Shown here: piece after piece, positions 42,873-52,047 of the stretch
Layout: each line of letters begins with the position of its first letter
Numbering within the stretch: position 1 is the stretch's first letter
Assembly: GCF_001544015.1 (NCBI RefSeq)
Contig: NZ_AP014924.1
Location: forward strand, 2,170,001-2,234,000
Direction of reading: 5' to 3'
Length of the DNA stretch: 64,000 bases
From: Limnochorda pilosa
GTDB taxonomy: Bacteria; Bacillota; Limnochordia; Limnochordales; Limnochordaceae
Made by a program: the position numbers and the translations under genes
The notes under the pieces: generated by a model
Databases searched by the model: none
Seen by the model: only the letters and a program-made list of their open reading frames with translations
Told to the model about the DNA's origin: nothing

Positions 42873-44207
42873 TCATGACGAAGCATATTGCCTGGTTCCT
42901 GCGCCCTGGCGGTCCACTCTAGCCAAGGCCTGACTCAGAATGCGGAGGCCCTCTTCCAGCTCCTCGTCGGTGATCACCAGGGGGAAGAGGAGACGGATCA
43001 CGTTGTTGTACGTGCCTGCCTTCATCAGGATGAGCCCCCGGCGATGAGCGGCCGCCAGTACGGCAGCCGTCGCCCCCTCATCCGGCTCACGCGTCGACGG
43101 GCTGCGCACCAGCTCCATGGCCAGCATGGGACCGAGCCCCCGCACGTCACCGATCAGGGGATTCTCTCGCTGGAACGCGACCAGCCGCTCGCGGGCCAGG
43201 TCTCCCAGGCGTCGTGCCCGCTCCAGGAAGCCGGGCGCCGTGACCATGTCGAGAACCGCCAGCGCCGCACTGCAGGCCACCGGGTTCCCGGCGAAGGTAC
43301 CCCCCAGGCCGCCCACCTGGGGCGCATCCATCAGCTCGGCCCGGCCTACCACCGCCCCCAGCGGTAGCCCCGCCGCCAAAGACTTGGCCAGGGTGATCAG
43401 ATCTGGTTCGATGCCCAGTTGCTCGCTGGCCAGCAGCGTCCCCGTACGCCCCATCCCGGTCTGTACCTCGTCGGCGATGAAGACGATGCCATGCTCCCGG
43501 CAGAAGCGGGCCACGCGCTGGGCAAAGGCCGGAGGTGTGGGCAGGAAGCCCCCCTCCCCCAGTACAGGCTCCAGGATCACGGCTGCCACCCGCTCCGTGC
43601 CGATCTCCCGCACCACTCGCTCCTCGAAGGCCCGGTACACCTCGTCCACATACGCCTCTTCGGTGAGCTCCGGCGGGCGCCGGTACAGGTACGGGAAAGG
43701 CGCCCGGTACACCTCGGGCGCAAGCGGGCCGAAACCGAGCTTGTAAGGCGACGCCTTGGCGGTCAGGGTCATGCCCAGGAGGGTCCGCCCATGGAACGCA
43801 TGGGCGAAGGCGACCACCGCCGGCCGCCCCGTGGCTGCCCGGGCGATCTTCACCGCGTTCTCCACCGCCTCGGCTCCGCTGTTGAGCAGGAGCGTCTTCT
43901 TCGGGCCCGCGCCCGGCGCCAGCTCGGCGAGGCGACGCGCCACCTGGACGTACGGCTCGTTCCACATCACGTGCATACACGAGTGAAGGTAGCGGCTGGC
44001 CTGGTCCACCACGGCTCGGACCACCGGGTCCGGCGTGTGACCGACGTTGAGCACCCCGATCCCGCCGGCGAAGTCGATGTAGAGGCGCCCGTCCACGTCC
44101 TCCACGGTCGCCCCGTGCCCACGGTCCATGAAAGCATCGACGGTTCCGAAGACGCCGCGGGGAACGTAGCGGCGACGAAGCTCGTTCAACTCGCTGTTGG
44201 TAGCCAT
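42873..44207 (-). CDS. gabT: 4-aminobutyrate aminotransferase-type class III enzyme
   Basis: PLP aminotransferase, 444 aa, converting GABA and 2-oxoglutarate to succinate semialdehyde and glutamate. Motifs: LLLNSGAEAVENAVKIARAAT, VAFAHAFHGRTLLGMTLTAK, VIFIADEVQTGMGRTG, TLAKSLAAGLPLGAVVGR (active Lys in LAKSLAAG), FAGNPVACSAALAV. ATG 44207 has AGGGAG 8 bases upstream; the open frame to 44306 precedes it without a site. First structural gene after the PucR-type regulator and upstream of potA. Its last codons are duplicated at 34642-34678. Confidence 0.9.
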   Translation of the reverse strand: MATNSELNELRRRYVPRGVFGTVDAFMDRGHGATVEDVDGRLYIDFAGGIGVLNVGHTPDPVVRAVVDQASRYLHSCMHVMWNEPYVQVARRLAELAPGAGPKKTLLLNSGAEAVENAVKIARAATGRPAVVAFAHAFHGRTLLGMTLTAKASPYKLGFGPLAPEVYRAPFPYLYRRPPELTEEAYVDEVYRAFEERVVREIGTERVAAVILEPVLGEGGFLPTPPAFAQRVARFCREHGIVFIADEVQTGMGRTGTLLASEQLGIEPDLITLAKSLAAGLPLGAVVGRAELMDAPQVGGLGGTFAGNPVACSAALAVLDMVTAPGFLERARRLGDLARERLVAFQRENPLIGDVRGLGPMLAMELVRSPSTREPDEGATAAVLAAAHRRGLILMKAGTYNNVIRLLFPLVITDEELEEGLRILSQALARVDRQGAGTRQYASS

Positions 44208-44310
44208 GGCGCTTCTCCCTTTTCCAACCGGCGAGATCTTCAGTCTTGCGTGCTTGTTAGATTCACTCCTCTCCCTCTCCTTTGTCTTGAGCCTACAAAT
44301 GAACATTCCG

Positions 44311-46014
44311 CTATTGTTGTCGATTCACAGGTTCCGAGGGTGAGACTGCCTCGTGGGTCCCCAGCCACGCCTCGATCTGTTGGGCTGCAGCGAGAAGCAA
44401 GCGGGTTTCGGGATCGGAGAGGTCGCGCCCCAGGAGCTTCTCGATGGCACGCGCCCGGTAGCGTAGGGTGTTGGGGTGGATGAAGAGGGACCGGGCAGCC
44501 GCTTGCCCGTCGAACCCCGCCTCCACCAGGGCTCGAATCACCTCCAGGTGGGTACCCGGGTGGGGCCCCTCGAGGATGGCCTGGAGGAGGTCTTCCCACC
44601 ACCGCCTGAGCTCGGTCTTAGGGATTCGCGCCAGCAGGTGGAGGAAGCGGGCGTCCTCGTAGCGGAGCACACCCTGGAGCAGAGGCTGCGTGAGAAGGGC
44701 GGCGTGGGCTTCCTCGTAGCTGCGGCTCACGCCCTCGAGGCCCGGGTGGGGCTGGCCGACGGCCAGAACGGGTCGGGCGCCACCCGACGCAAGCCGGAGG
44801 TACAGATCCTGCCAGGAATCCCCCTGTCCGGGCATTCGCGGGCCGTGCACGACGTCCACGAAGACGACCAGGTTCAGGAAGTAGGTAAGGAGCGGCGGCT
44901 TGTCGTGTTTCCGAAGCCAGTCGTAGACCACCCCGCCCAGGTGCTCGCGCTGGGTGAACTCCTGCGTGGACGTCAGGGCACGAACCCGGGAGGCGGTTCC
45001 CAGCAGCCGTTCCTCGCTCACGATGCCGACCACGTGCTGGGCCCCCTCGTCGAAGCCGTGAAGGCGCGCCTGCTCGGCCAACCCAGCACTGCCCGCCATG
45101 CGCGGCGTGAGGAGCGCGTCCACGAAGCTCGAGCGTACGCGCCTCTCGGCGTGAACGGCCGCCTCCTCCCGCATCAGGTGCAGGGCGGCCACTGTCGCCC
45201 CTTGCTCGGCGGCCCTCAGGTCCAGCCCTGTGATGGGTCCGCTGCCGGCAAGGACCACCAAGTATCCCTTGCGCTCCCTACCCACCTGAATGGGCGAGAC
45301 GATCACCGGCTGGCCGTTGTGATGCACGACCTCGGATTCTTCGATCCCTCGTTCGTGCACGACCCCGGTGCAGAAGGAAGGAAGCGTCCCTGCTTTCACG
45401 TTCGCCCTGGTGGGTTTCCTGAGGCCCGTGGGTTTGCCCGGGTCCGAAGGCGCCTGCTCCGCCTCGGCAGGATCGGCGATCGCCAGGATCCGGCCCTCGG
45501 GGTCGAGAATAGCCGTGGACCGCTCCAGGAGCTGCGCCACCGAGGCGCACAGCTCGTCCAGACTGCGGGCGTACAGCGCCGCGCTGGTGAGGGTGCGGTG
45601 AATCTCCTCCATACGCAGCAGGCTCTCGTACTGCTCGCGCAGGAGCTGTTCCTGAACCGCCTTGATGATCTCGATGAAGGGGATGCGAAAGGGTGCCGCG
45701 AAGACGGGGAAACCCAGGCGGTCCGCGGCGGCCCGGACCGGTTCGGGCACCGCCGGAAAGTAGCGCCCGACCGCGAGCACGAGGCCCGCCACCTCTGCAT
45801 CGTGAAGACGCTCTACAAGGCCGCTCAGCCAGGTCTCTTCCCTGAACCAGGCGAACCCGGTGCTCAGCAGCAGCTCATGGCCCCGCACCCACTGCAGGGG
45901 ATCAGGGATATCGATGATGTGCACCCACCGCATCTCCCTCTCCCGGCCGGCAGCCCCCGCCACCAGCGGGATCTCGCGGAAGATGGGCAGGCGTCCCACG
46001 TCTCCGATCTTCAT
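44311..46014 (-). CDS. PucR-family transcriptional regulator of the polyamine/GABA island
   Basis: Cytoplasmic regulator, 567 aa. N-terminal PucR domain (residues 1-125; VGRLPIFREIPLVAGAAGREREMRWVHI), GAF-like middle region, GGDEF-like CdaR segment and a C-terminal PucR-type HTH (AARSLFIHPNTLRYRARAIEKLLGRDLSDPETRL). Such proteins activate purine, GABA or polyamine catabolism genes. ATG 46014 is taken from the domain start though its ribosome site is weak; the frame remains open to 46239 over the divergent promoter. It is transcribed toward gabT. Confidence 0.88.
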   Translation of the reverse strand: MKIGDVGRLPIFREIPLVAGAAGREREMRWVHIIDIPDPLQWVRGHELLLSTGFAWFREETWLSGLVERLHDAEVAGLVLAVGRYFPAVPEPVRAAADRLGFPVFAAPFRIPFIEIIKAVQEQLLREQYESLLRMEEIHRTLTSAALYARSLDELCASVAQLLERSTAILDPEGRILAIADPAEAEQAPSDPGKPTGLRKPTRANVKAGTLPSFCTGVVHERGIEESEVVHHNGQPVIVSPIQVGRERKGYLVVLAGSGPITGLDLRAAEQGATVAALHLMREEAAVHAERRVRSSFVDALLTPRMAGSAGLAEQARLHGFDEGAQHVVGIVSEERLLGTASRVRALTSTQEFTQREHLGGVVYDWLRKHDKPPLLTYFLNLVVFVDVVHGPRMPGQGDSWQDLYLRLASGGARPVLAVGQPHPGLEGVSRSYEEAHAALLTQPLLQGVLRYEDARFLHLLARIPKTELRRWWEDLLQAILEGPHPGTHLEVIRALVEAGFDGQAAARSLFIHPNTLRYRARAIEKLLGRDLSDPETRLLLAAAQQIEAWLGTHEAVSPSEPVNRQQ

Positions 46015-46228
46015 AGTAGCGGGTTCGCTGGGGGTGGCGCGTTCCCTCCAGGGGGCAGGTCCCGCAGGCAGGCCGTCCAGAGGAGTGCGGCGGTGGTTCC
46101 ACACGACGGACGGCGGGCCGGGATCACCGATCTTGAGCGGAAGCCGATCACCCCGCTCGGCCGAAAACAGGTCCTGAATCCGCGATCCGGAACCTGCTGG
46201 TGCATGACTCCCCCTAGAAGGAATTGCT

Positions 46229-46260
46229 CGGTCGACCAAGAAAATATGTATTGTCGACCG
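46229..46260. promoter_or_regulatory. Divergent regulatory site between the PucR and FCD-GntR genes
   Basis: CGGTCGAC (46229-46236) and GTCGACCG (46253-46260) form a perfect 8-bp inverted repeat around an AT-rich 16-base centre containing AAAATATGTATT, a possible -10 region. It ends 17 bases before the GntR start. Probable operator of the FCD-type GntR regulator. Confidence 0.55.
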
Positions 46261-46277
46261 TTCGAAGGAGGATGTGT

Positions 46278-46964
46278 GTGCAGAGCGGATCGCTCCACGA
46301 CCGCAGACAGGGCCTGCAACCCAGGGCCGAGCGGAGCACGAAGGCCGACGAAGCCTACCGGATACTGCGCCGCATGATCGTCACTCTCGAATTGGCCCCG
46401 GGGACGGTCATCGACGAGCGGTACTTCGCGTCGCAGTTCGGGATCGGCCGTACACCGTTGCGGGAGGCCGTTCAGCGCTTGGCCGAGCAGAACTTGGTCG
46501 TTTCGTCTCGGCACAGGCAATCCCAGGTAGCGCCAGTCGAGCTGACCGACATTCAGTGCATCTGTGAATTGCGGTTGGTGTTGGAGCCCATGGCCGCGAG
46601 TCTCGCCTGCGAGAGGGCAGACGACGAGGACATCCAGTCCGTCAGGACCATACTCGACGAGTACAAGAAGCACGTCGACGCCCACGACCTCAAGGGCGCC
46701 CTCGACGTCGACTACGAGTTCCACGACAGGCTGGCCCGGTCGACGCGCAACCCGCACCTGGCGGACGCGATCGACCGTCTGAACGCGCACAGCCAGCGGC
46801 TCTGGTTCCTCTCCTTCCGCCAGCTCAGGAGCCTGGATGGGATCCTCGAGGAGCACGATTCGGTCCTCCAGGCTCTGGCAGCCCGACGCCCGGCAGAAGC
46901 GGCTCAGGCCATGCGGAACCACATCGAGAGTTTCCGGGAGCGCATTCGCGGGCTGCTGCTCTAG
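46278..46964 (+). CDS. GntR-family (FadR/FCD subfamily) transcriptional regulator
   Basis: DNA-binding regulator, 228 aa. Winged helix at about residues 22-80 (YRILRRMIVTLELAPGTVI; FGIGRTPLREAVQRLAEQNLV), then an all-helical FCD ligand/metal domain with CELRLVLEPMAASLACERA, VDYEFHDRLARSTRNPHLA and LDGILEEHDSVLQALAARR (metal-binding Asp/His residues). GTG 46278 is chosen with AAGGAGG 6 bases upstream. It heads the TRAP-DUF2848-hydrolase cluster. Confidence 0.92.
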   Translation: MQSGSLHDRRQGLQPRAERSTKADEAYRILRRMIVTLELAPGTVIDERYFASQFGIGRTPLREAVQRLAEQNLVVSSRHRQSQVAPVELTDIQCICELRLVLEPMAASLACERADDEDIQSVRTILDEYKKHVDAHDLKGALDVDYEFHDRLARSTRNPHLADAIDRLNAHSQRLWFLSFRQLRSLDGILEEHDSVLQALAARRPAEAAQAMRNHIESFRERIRGLLL

Positions 46965-47228
46965 GGGAGACCTGGCTCGAGCGGGGGCGATAGCGGATGG
47001 GTCCGCTGGCACGGTTCGCAGGCTCTGTCAGCGATCGTGGATGCTTGCTGGTGACCGGGGTTGCACTGCCAGACGGAGCAGCGCCCGGTGAACCATAACC
47101 CGAAGGCGGTGGTCGTGGACAACTGCGATGACAGGGGCCGGTGTTGCCTGGGCAACGCCGGAGGGCAGCGATCTCAGTGGACGAGCACGGCCGGGCGGGA
47201 GCAGTCACTTGCTGAGAGGAGTGAAAAC

Positions 47229-48308
47229 ATGCGCGGTTTCAAGGTTTGGCGAACGGTTGCTATGGCATCGGCGCTGGAGTTGGCAACGATCCTCGTCGCT
47301 GGCAGCGTCGCGGTCGTGGCGGAGGAGTCCCCGATCACTCTGAAGTACGTGGGTAGCTGGAGCAACCTCAGTCTCTACAGGAACTTCGAGCAGCCTTTCT
47401 GGAGCGAGACGGCCTCGGCGGCCCTCGACGACAGCGTTCGGTTCGAGGTGACCACCTTCGACCAGATGGGCCTCAAGGGGCCAGAGGTCTTTCGACTCAT
47501 GGAGATGGGTCTGTTCAACGTGGCGGCGGCCACGGGCGACTACTTCGTCAGCGACGTGCCGCCCATCGAGGGACTCGACCTTCCGGCCCTGGCTCCTGAC
47601 ATCGAGACCGCGCGGAGCATCGCTCAGGCCTACGAGCCCGTGCTGGACGAGGCTTTCCAGGAGTACCACAACGCCAAGCTTCTGGCCATCGTGCCGTATC
47701 CTGCGCAGATCGTCTTCTCCAAGGACCGGATCAACGGCTTGGCCGATCTGAAGGGCAAGAAGGTTCGGGCCAGCGGCCGGAGCACCGCGGACTTCATCCA
47801 GGCCGTCGGGGGTATCGCCGTCAACTTGGCCTTCAGCGAGGTTCCCCAGGCGCTTGAGCGTGGCGTGGTCGACGCTGCGGTTACCGGGAGCCTCTCCGGT
47901 TACTCGGCAGGCTGGGGCGAGGTGGCGGACTACCTCTACCCTCTTCCCATCGGCGGGTGGGATTTCGTCGTGACGGCCATGCGATTGGAGGACTGGCAGC
48001 GCCTTGGCCCGGACCGGCAGCAGGCGCTCGCCCAGGCGGTCAAGGCGGACCTGGAGAATCCGGTCTTCCAGGCTATCGGCGATGAGACGCAGCAGGGCAT
48101 CAACTGCCTGACCAACGCCGGAGCTTGCGGGTTCGGTACCCCGGCGGGCATGACCCTGATCCCCATTCGCGCGGAGGATGAGCAGTTGGCCCGACAGCTG
48201 CTGACCGACGTGGTCCTGCCCCGCTGGGCCGCACGGGTCGGCAGGTCGTGGGTGGACGGGTGGAACGAGACGATCGGCAAGGTGACCGGCCTGGTCGCCG
48301 GGCCGTAG
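47229..48308 (+). CDS. TRAP transporter substrate-binding protein DctP (DUF2848 cluster)
   Basis: Secreted binding protein, 359 aa. Signal peptide MRGFKVWRTVAMASALE with an AVVAEE cleavage region; mature ITLKYVGSWSNLSLYRNFEQPFW; the conserved central Arg lies in LKGKKVRASGRSTADF and EVPQALERGVVDAAVTGSLSG follows. ATG 47229 has GAGAGGAG 8 bases upstream. 46965-47228 upstream contains no gene. A strong hairpin follows the stop. Ligand likely a carboxylate used by the DUF2848 and hydrolase proteins downstream. Confidence 0.9.
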   Translation: MRGFKVWRTVAMASALELATILVAGSVAVVAEESPITLKYVGSWSNLSLYRNFEQPFWSETASAALDDSVRFEVTTFDQMGLKGPEVFRLMEMGLFNVAAATGDYFVSDVPPIEGLDLPALAPDIETARSIAQAYEPVLDEAFQEYHNAKLLAIVPYPAQIVFSKDRINGLADLKGKKVRASGRSTADFIQAVGGIAVNLAFSEVPQALERGVVDAAVTGSLSGYSAGWGEVADYLYPLPIGGWDFVVTAMRLEDWQRLGPDRQQALAQAVKADLENPVFQAIGDETQQGINCLTNAGACGFGTPAGMTLIPIRAEDEQLARQLLTDVVLPRWAARVGRSWVDGWNETIGKVTGLVAGP

Positions 48309-48318
48309 TTCCGGACAG

Positions 48319-48372
48319 GGAGGGTGGCCCCAGCGAACGAAGCGGCTGCATTGGGCGCCAGGGCCACCCTCC
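48319..48372 (+). other. Intercistronic hairpin after dctP (DUF2848 cluster)
   Basis: GGAGGGTGGCCC (48319-48330) pairs perfectly over 12 bases with GGGCCACCCTCC (48361-48372) around a 30-base loop, 10 bases after the dctP stop. No T-run follows. Likely protects the dctP transcript end. Confidence 0.7.
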
Positions 48373-48430
48373 TCCGGCTCGTGACCCAAGATGACGCGAG
48401 ACGACGCGAGAAAAGGATGGCGAATCCACC

Positions 48431-48988
48431 GTGAACCTGTGGCTGGACCGCACGATCGAGGCCGCCCGGCGGCTGTCACGGTTTGCCGTCTGGGTGTGTG
48501 GCGTCGCGTTGTTCGGCACCGCCGGCCTGATCGGGGTCGAGGTGCTGGTGCGCAAGCTGTTTCGCATCTCGACCCAGGGAGCGACGGAGATCTCGGGCTA
48601 CGTCCTGGCGGCCTGCACGGCCTGGGCGCTGGCCGACGCTCTCTTGGCCAAATCTCACGTCCGCGTCGACCTGGTTCTTCGACGAGTCGGACGGCGCACT
48701 CGGGCGTTCCTGGACCTGGTGGCACTCCTGATGCTTGCCCTCTTCGTGGCCCCGCTGGCGCATTTCGCCTTTCGAGTGGTCACGCTCTCCGTCACCCGGG
48801 GAGCCACCGCCAACACGACCCTCGCCACCCCCCTGTGGATTCCCCAGGGGATCTGGACGGTCGGCATCGTCTGGTTCCTGCTGATCATCGTGCTGCTGAT
48901 CCTGCGGGTGGCCATCGCCATCGGACGCGGCGACCACGAAGCCGCGGCGCGCGTGGCGGGTATCGCGTCGCTCGATGACGAGGAGTAA
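48431..48988 (+). CDS. TRAP transporter small permease DctQ (DUF2848 cluster)
   Basis: Four-helix membrane protein, 185 aa, with VEVLVRKLFRISTQGATEISGYVLAACTAWALADALL and HVRVDLVLRRV as in DctQ. GTG 48431, with AAAAGGA 13-15 bases upstream. Ends 38 bases before dctM. Confidence 0.9.
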   Translation: MNLWLDRTIEAARRLSRFAVWVCGVALFGTAGLIGVEVLVRKLFRISTQGATEISGYVLAACTAWALADALLAKSHVRVDLVLRRVGRRTRAFLDLVALLMLALFVAPLAHFAFRVVTLSVTRGATANTTLATPLWIPQGIWTVGIVWFLLIIVLLILRVAIAIGRGDHEAAARVAGIASLDDEE

Positions 48989-49026
48989 GCTCGTCACGTC
49001 AGAACCCGGGAAGAGGGAATGAGCCG

Positions 49027-50313
49027 ATGATTGTTGCAGCAGGGTTGGGCCTGCTCATCGTCCTGCTCCTCCTTGGGATACCGGTGGCGTCGGTTCTGGG
49101 CGTTCTCGGACTGGCGCTGGGGATCTTCTTCTCCCCCCTTCCAATCCATCGAGCCGTCGGCGAGATCGCCTGGTCGACGAGCACGGACTTCATCTTGGTG
49201 GCGATTCCCATGTTCGTTCTCCTGGGAGAGATCCTGCTGCGAACCGGCATCGCTGAACGCACCTACGCCGCCCTCTCCCAGTGGCTGAGCGGCCTCCCCG
49301 GGGGCTTGGTGCACGCCAACATCGCCACGGCGACCGTCTTCGCTGCCACCTCGGGATCCAGCGTGGCCACAGCAGCCACCATCAGCACGCTGGCGATGCC
49401 TCAGGCCCGCAAGTACGGATACGACGAGGGCTTCTTCGCAGGTTCCATCGCCGCAGGGGGCACCCTGGGAATCCTGATCCCTCCGTCCATCAACCTCATC
49501 GTCTATGGCTTCCTCACGAACACGTCGATCCCGAAGCTGTTCGTAGCCGGCATCGTACCGGGATTGCTCCTGTCGGCGTGCTTCATGGTCGTCACGGCCG
49601 TCCTCTCCGTGCGAAATCCCAGGCTCGTGGGCAAGCACGCACCCACAACGTGGCACCGGCGTCTCGCCGTCCTCGCCGACCTTCTGCCGATCCTCGTGCT
49701 CTTCTTGATCGTCATGGGCTCGATCTACGCTGGGTTCGCGACGCCCACGGAGGCAGCGGCCCTGGGCGTGCTGACCGCGCTCGGGCTTGCCGCCATCTAC
49801 CGAACGCTCTCCTTGAAGATGCTCAGGGATGCGATCGAGGGCACCCTGCGGACGACCGCGATGATCATGTTCATCCTGCTGGCATCCTACTTTCTCAACT
49901 TCGTGCTAGCATCGGTGGGGTTGACCAACACCCTGCGGGTCTTCATCGAGTCGATCCACCTCGCACCCTTGGCGACGATGTTGCTCATCGCGGCGACGTA
50001 TGTCGTGTTGGGATTCTTTGTCGAGACCCTCTCGCTGATGGTGCTGACGATCCCCATCGTCGCCCCCGTCGTCGTTGGCCTAGGATACGACCCGGTATGG
50101 TTCGGCATCGTACTCATCGTACTCGTGGAAACGGCCCTCATCACACCGCCGGTGGGACTCAACCTCTACGTGGTGCAGGGCATCCGGCGACGCGGGTCCA
50201 TCTCAGACGTCGTCCGCGGAAGCCTGCCTTTCGTCGCGGTGATGTCGGTGTTCATCGTCATCCTGCTCCTTTTCCCAGACCTCATCCTGTTTCTTCCCCG
50301 CATGATGCAGTAG
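49027..50313 (+). CDS. TRAP transporter large permease DctM (DUF2848 cluster)
   Basis: Integral membrane protein, 428 aa, about twelve segments. VAIPMFVLLGEILLRTGIAER, ATVFAATSGSSVATAATI, GTLGILIPPSINLIVYGF, LITPPVGLNLYVVQG are TRAP DctM marks. ATG 49027 has GAAGAGGGAATGAG upstream. Followed 42 bases later by the DUF2848 gene. Confidence 0.93.
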   Translation: MIVAAGLGLLIVLLLLGIPVASVLGVLGLALGIFFSPLPIHRAVGEIAWSTSTDFILVAIPMFVLLGEILLRTGIAERTYAALSQWLSGLPGGLVHANIATATVFAATSGSSVATAATISTLAMPQARKYGYDEGFFAGSIAAGGTLGILIPPSINLIVYGFLTNTSIPKLFVAGIVPGLLLSACFMVVTAVLSVRNPRLVGKHAPTTWHRRLAVLADLLPILVLFLIVMGSIYAGFATPTEAAALGVLTALGLAAIYRTLSLKMLRDAIEGTLRTTAMIMFILLASYFLNFVLASVGLTNTLRVFIESIHLAPLATMLLIAATYVVLGFFVETLSLMVLTIPIVAPVVVGLGYDPVWFGIVLIVLVETALITPPVGLNLYVVQGIRRRGSISDVVRGSLPFVAVMSVFIVILLLFPDLILFLPRMMQ

Positions 50314-50354
50314 GAGCCATGGTGACCTGATGCAGAAGGGTGGCACCAAGATCG

Positions 50355-51050
50355 ATGGAATTCGTTGTGGAGCGGAGAGGACGCGCCAAGGCGCGGTTGT
50401 CGCTGGAACCCCGGCTCGTCTTGAACGCGGGCTACGCCGGGCGCAACCAGGAGGCCGTCCGCCGACACATCGAAGAGCTGGAGCAGTTGGGCGTGCCGAG
50501 ACCCGGGCGGGTGCCCATGGTCTTCGCGGTGTCCAACCACCTCCTGCTGAACCTGTCGGTGCTTCAGGTGATCGACACGCAGAGCTCCGCGGAGATCGAG
50601 TACGTGCTCCTGTTTCACCGGGGTTCCGTCTACGTCACGGTGGGGTCCGATCATTCGGATCGCGAGGTCGAGACCCGCTCCATCCAGAAGGCGAAGAACA
50701 GCTATCCCAACGTCGTCGCCGGCACGGTCTGGCCCTTGGATGAGGTGACGGGCCACTTCGACCAACTCGAGCTCACCTGCGAGGCGACCCGCGGGGACGC
50801 GATCGTTCCGTATCAGCACGGCAAGGCAGCCGACCTCCTGCCGCCATCCTACTGGCTGGACTGGGTGCGACGGGCCGGACTGTTCGAGTCGGACGTGGTC
50901 TTCTACTCCGGTACGATCGCGGCGCAGGATGGGCTCCACCACGGGGACGCCTACCGGCTGCGCCTGCATGATCCGGTCCTGGGCCGTGAGATCGTACACT
51001 CGTACCGTTGCCCCGTGGTTTCGGTGCCGGAGGTGGCCGAGAAGGCGTAG
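50355..51050 (+). CDS. DUF2848-family protein (distant fumarylacetoacetase-like fold suspected)
   Basis: Protein of 231 aa without signal or membrane segment. It matches the DUF2848 pattern from memory: NAGYAGRNQEAVRRHIEELEQLGVP near the N-terminus, VGSDHSDREVE, KNSYPNVVAGTVWPLDEV, and FYSGTIAAQDGLHHGDAYRLRLHDPVLGR at the C-terminus. This last block resembles FAH-type active-site loops, so it may be a metal-dependent hydrolase or isomerase of a carboxylate. The function is not established. ATG 50355 follows GAAGGGTGG. It sits between a TRAP importer and a carbon-nitrogen hydrolase gene, so a catabolic step on the imported acid is likely. Confidence 0.8.
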   Translation: MEFVVERRGRAKARLSLEPRLVLNAGYAGRNQEAVRRHIEELEQLGVPRPGRVPMVFAVSNHLLLNLSVLQVIDTQSSAEIEYVLLFHRGSVYVTVGSDHSDREVETRSIQKAKNSYPNVVAGTVWPLDEVTGHFDQLELTCEATRGDAIVPYQHGKAADLLPPSYWLDWVRRAGLFESDVVFYSGTIAAQDGLHHGDAYRLRLHDPVLGREIVHSYRCPVVSVPEVAEKA

Positions 51051-51051
51051 G

Positions 51052-51114
51052 GGGGACGGGTGGGAATCAGACCGGCGGACCTCGGGACGGCCCGCAATCA
51101 GATCGGCGGGTCCG
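51052..51114 (+). repeat. Two-copy imperfect tandem repeat, 31-bp unit
   Basis: The unit GGGACGG...AATCAGA-CGGCGG occurs twice (about 51053-51083 and 51084-51114), for example AATCAGACCGGCGGACC at 51065 and AATCAGATCGGCGGGTCC at 51096. It lies in the gap between the DUF2848 and hydrolase genes, three helical turns apart. Confidence 0.5.
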
Positions 51115-51171
51115 TGGAGAGGTCAAGGGGACGCCCGGAGAGCGAGTCCAACCGAGACGGGGGGAAGAGTC

Positions 51172-51957
51172 ATGCTCGTGGCGCTGGCTCAGATGAAGGC
51201 TTCGAGCGATAAGGGAGCGAACCTGGAGGCGGCTCGGAGGTGCGTGCACCAGGCTGCCGGCCGGGGGGCCCGTCTGGTGGTCTTTCCCGAGATGTTCATG
51301 GCGGCCCCATCTCAGGCACAGCCGCCATCCGCTCTTGCGGAGCCCCTGAGCGGCGGCTTCGTGCACGGCCTGGCGGAAGTCGCCCGGGAGACCGGGTCGT
51401 TCGTCGCCTGCGGGGTCTGGGAGACGTCGCAGGATGCGGCAAGGCCCTACAACACCGCGGTGGTCGTCGATGCCGAGGGAGGGCTGGCGGCAGCCTACAG
51501 AAAGCTGCATCTCTTCGACGCCCTCAACGTCCAGGAGTCGAGGACGATGCACCCAGGGGCGCAACCCCCACCGGTCTGCGAGGTAGACGGCCTGCGGGTG
51601 GGCATAGGCATCTGCTACGATCTGCGCTTCCCGGAGTTCTTCCGGGATCTGTCCGAACGCGGCGCCGAGCTCGTGATCCTGCCTTCGGCGTGGTACGCGG
51701 GGTCCCTCAAGGAGGACCACTGGCTGACGCTGCTCCGGGCCCGCGCGATCGAGAACACTGTGTACGTGGCGGGCGCCAACCAGGTGGGCGACGCCTTCTG
51801 CGGGCGAAGCGCCGCCTTTGACCCCTTCGGCGTCGTGCTCGCCGACGCCGGTGAGACCGAGGAGCTCGTGACGTTCGACGTGCGAGCGGACCGGATCGCC
51901 GCAGTCAGGAAGAAGCTGCCCTCGCTCGCGCACCGCAGGCGGGACGTGTTCGCGTAG
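51172..51957 (+). CDS. Carbon-nitrogen hydrolase (nitrilase superfamily, Nit/omega-amidase-like)
   Basis: Cytoplasmic amidase, 261 aa. The catalytic triad is visible: Glu in LVVFPEMFM, Lys in AAYRKLHLFDAL, Cys in VGIGICYDLRFPEFF. The KLHLFD and CYDLRFPE forms fit the Nit1 / omega-amidase branch, which hydrolyses alpha-keto acid amides. ATG 51172 has GGGGGAAG upstream; the open frame to 50929 is inside DUF2848. Last gene of the TRAP cluster, so it probably releases ammonia from an imported amide or a pathway intermediate. Confidence 0.9.
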   Translation: MLVALAQMKASSDKGANLEAARRCVHQAAGRGARLVVFPEMFMAAPSQAQPPSALAEPLSGGFVHGLAEVARETGSFVACGVWETSQDAARPYNTAVVVDAEGGLAAAYRKLHLFDALNVQESRTMHPGAQPPPVCEVDGLRVGIGICYDLRFPEFFRDLSERGAELVILPSAWYAGSLKEDHWLTLLRARAIENTVYVAGANQVGDAFCGRSAAFDPFGVVLADAGETEELVTFDVRADRIAAVRKKLPSLAHRRRDVFA

Positions 51958-52047
51958 CGTGCCCGCGCGACGTACTCGGGCGGCCGGCGCTCACGACCCG
52001 TCTTGCCGCTGATACTGCCTCACCGGCGGTGACTGTCAGGAATCCCT

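Noticed and set aside
47007-47022. TGGCACG sequence before the TRAP operon at 47229, resembling a sigma-54 -24 element.
   Set aside because: The following GC is 8, not 10, bases after the GG, so spacing is wrong, and no sigma-54 activator belongs to this cluster.
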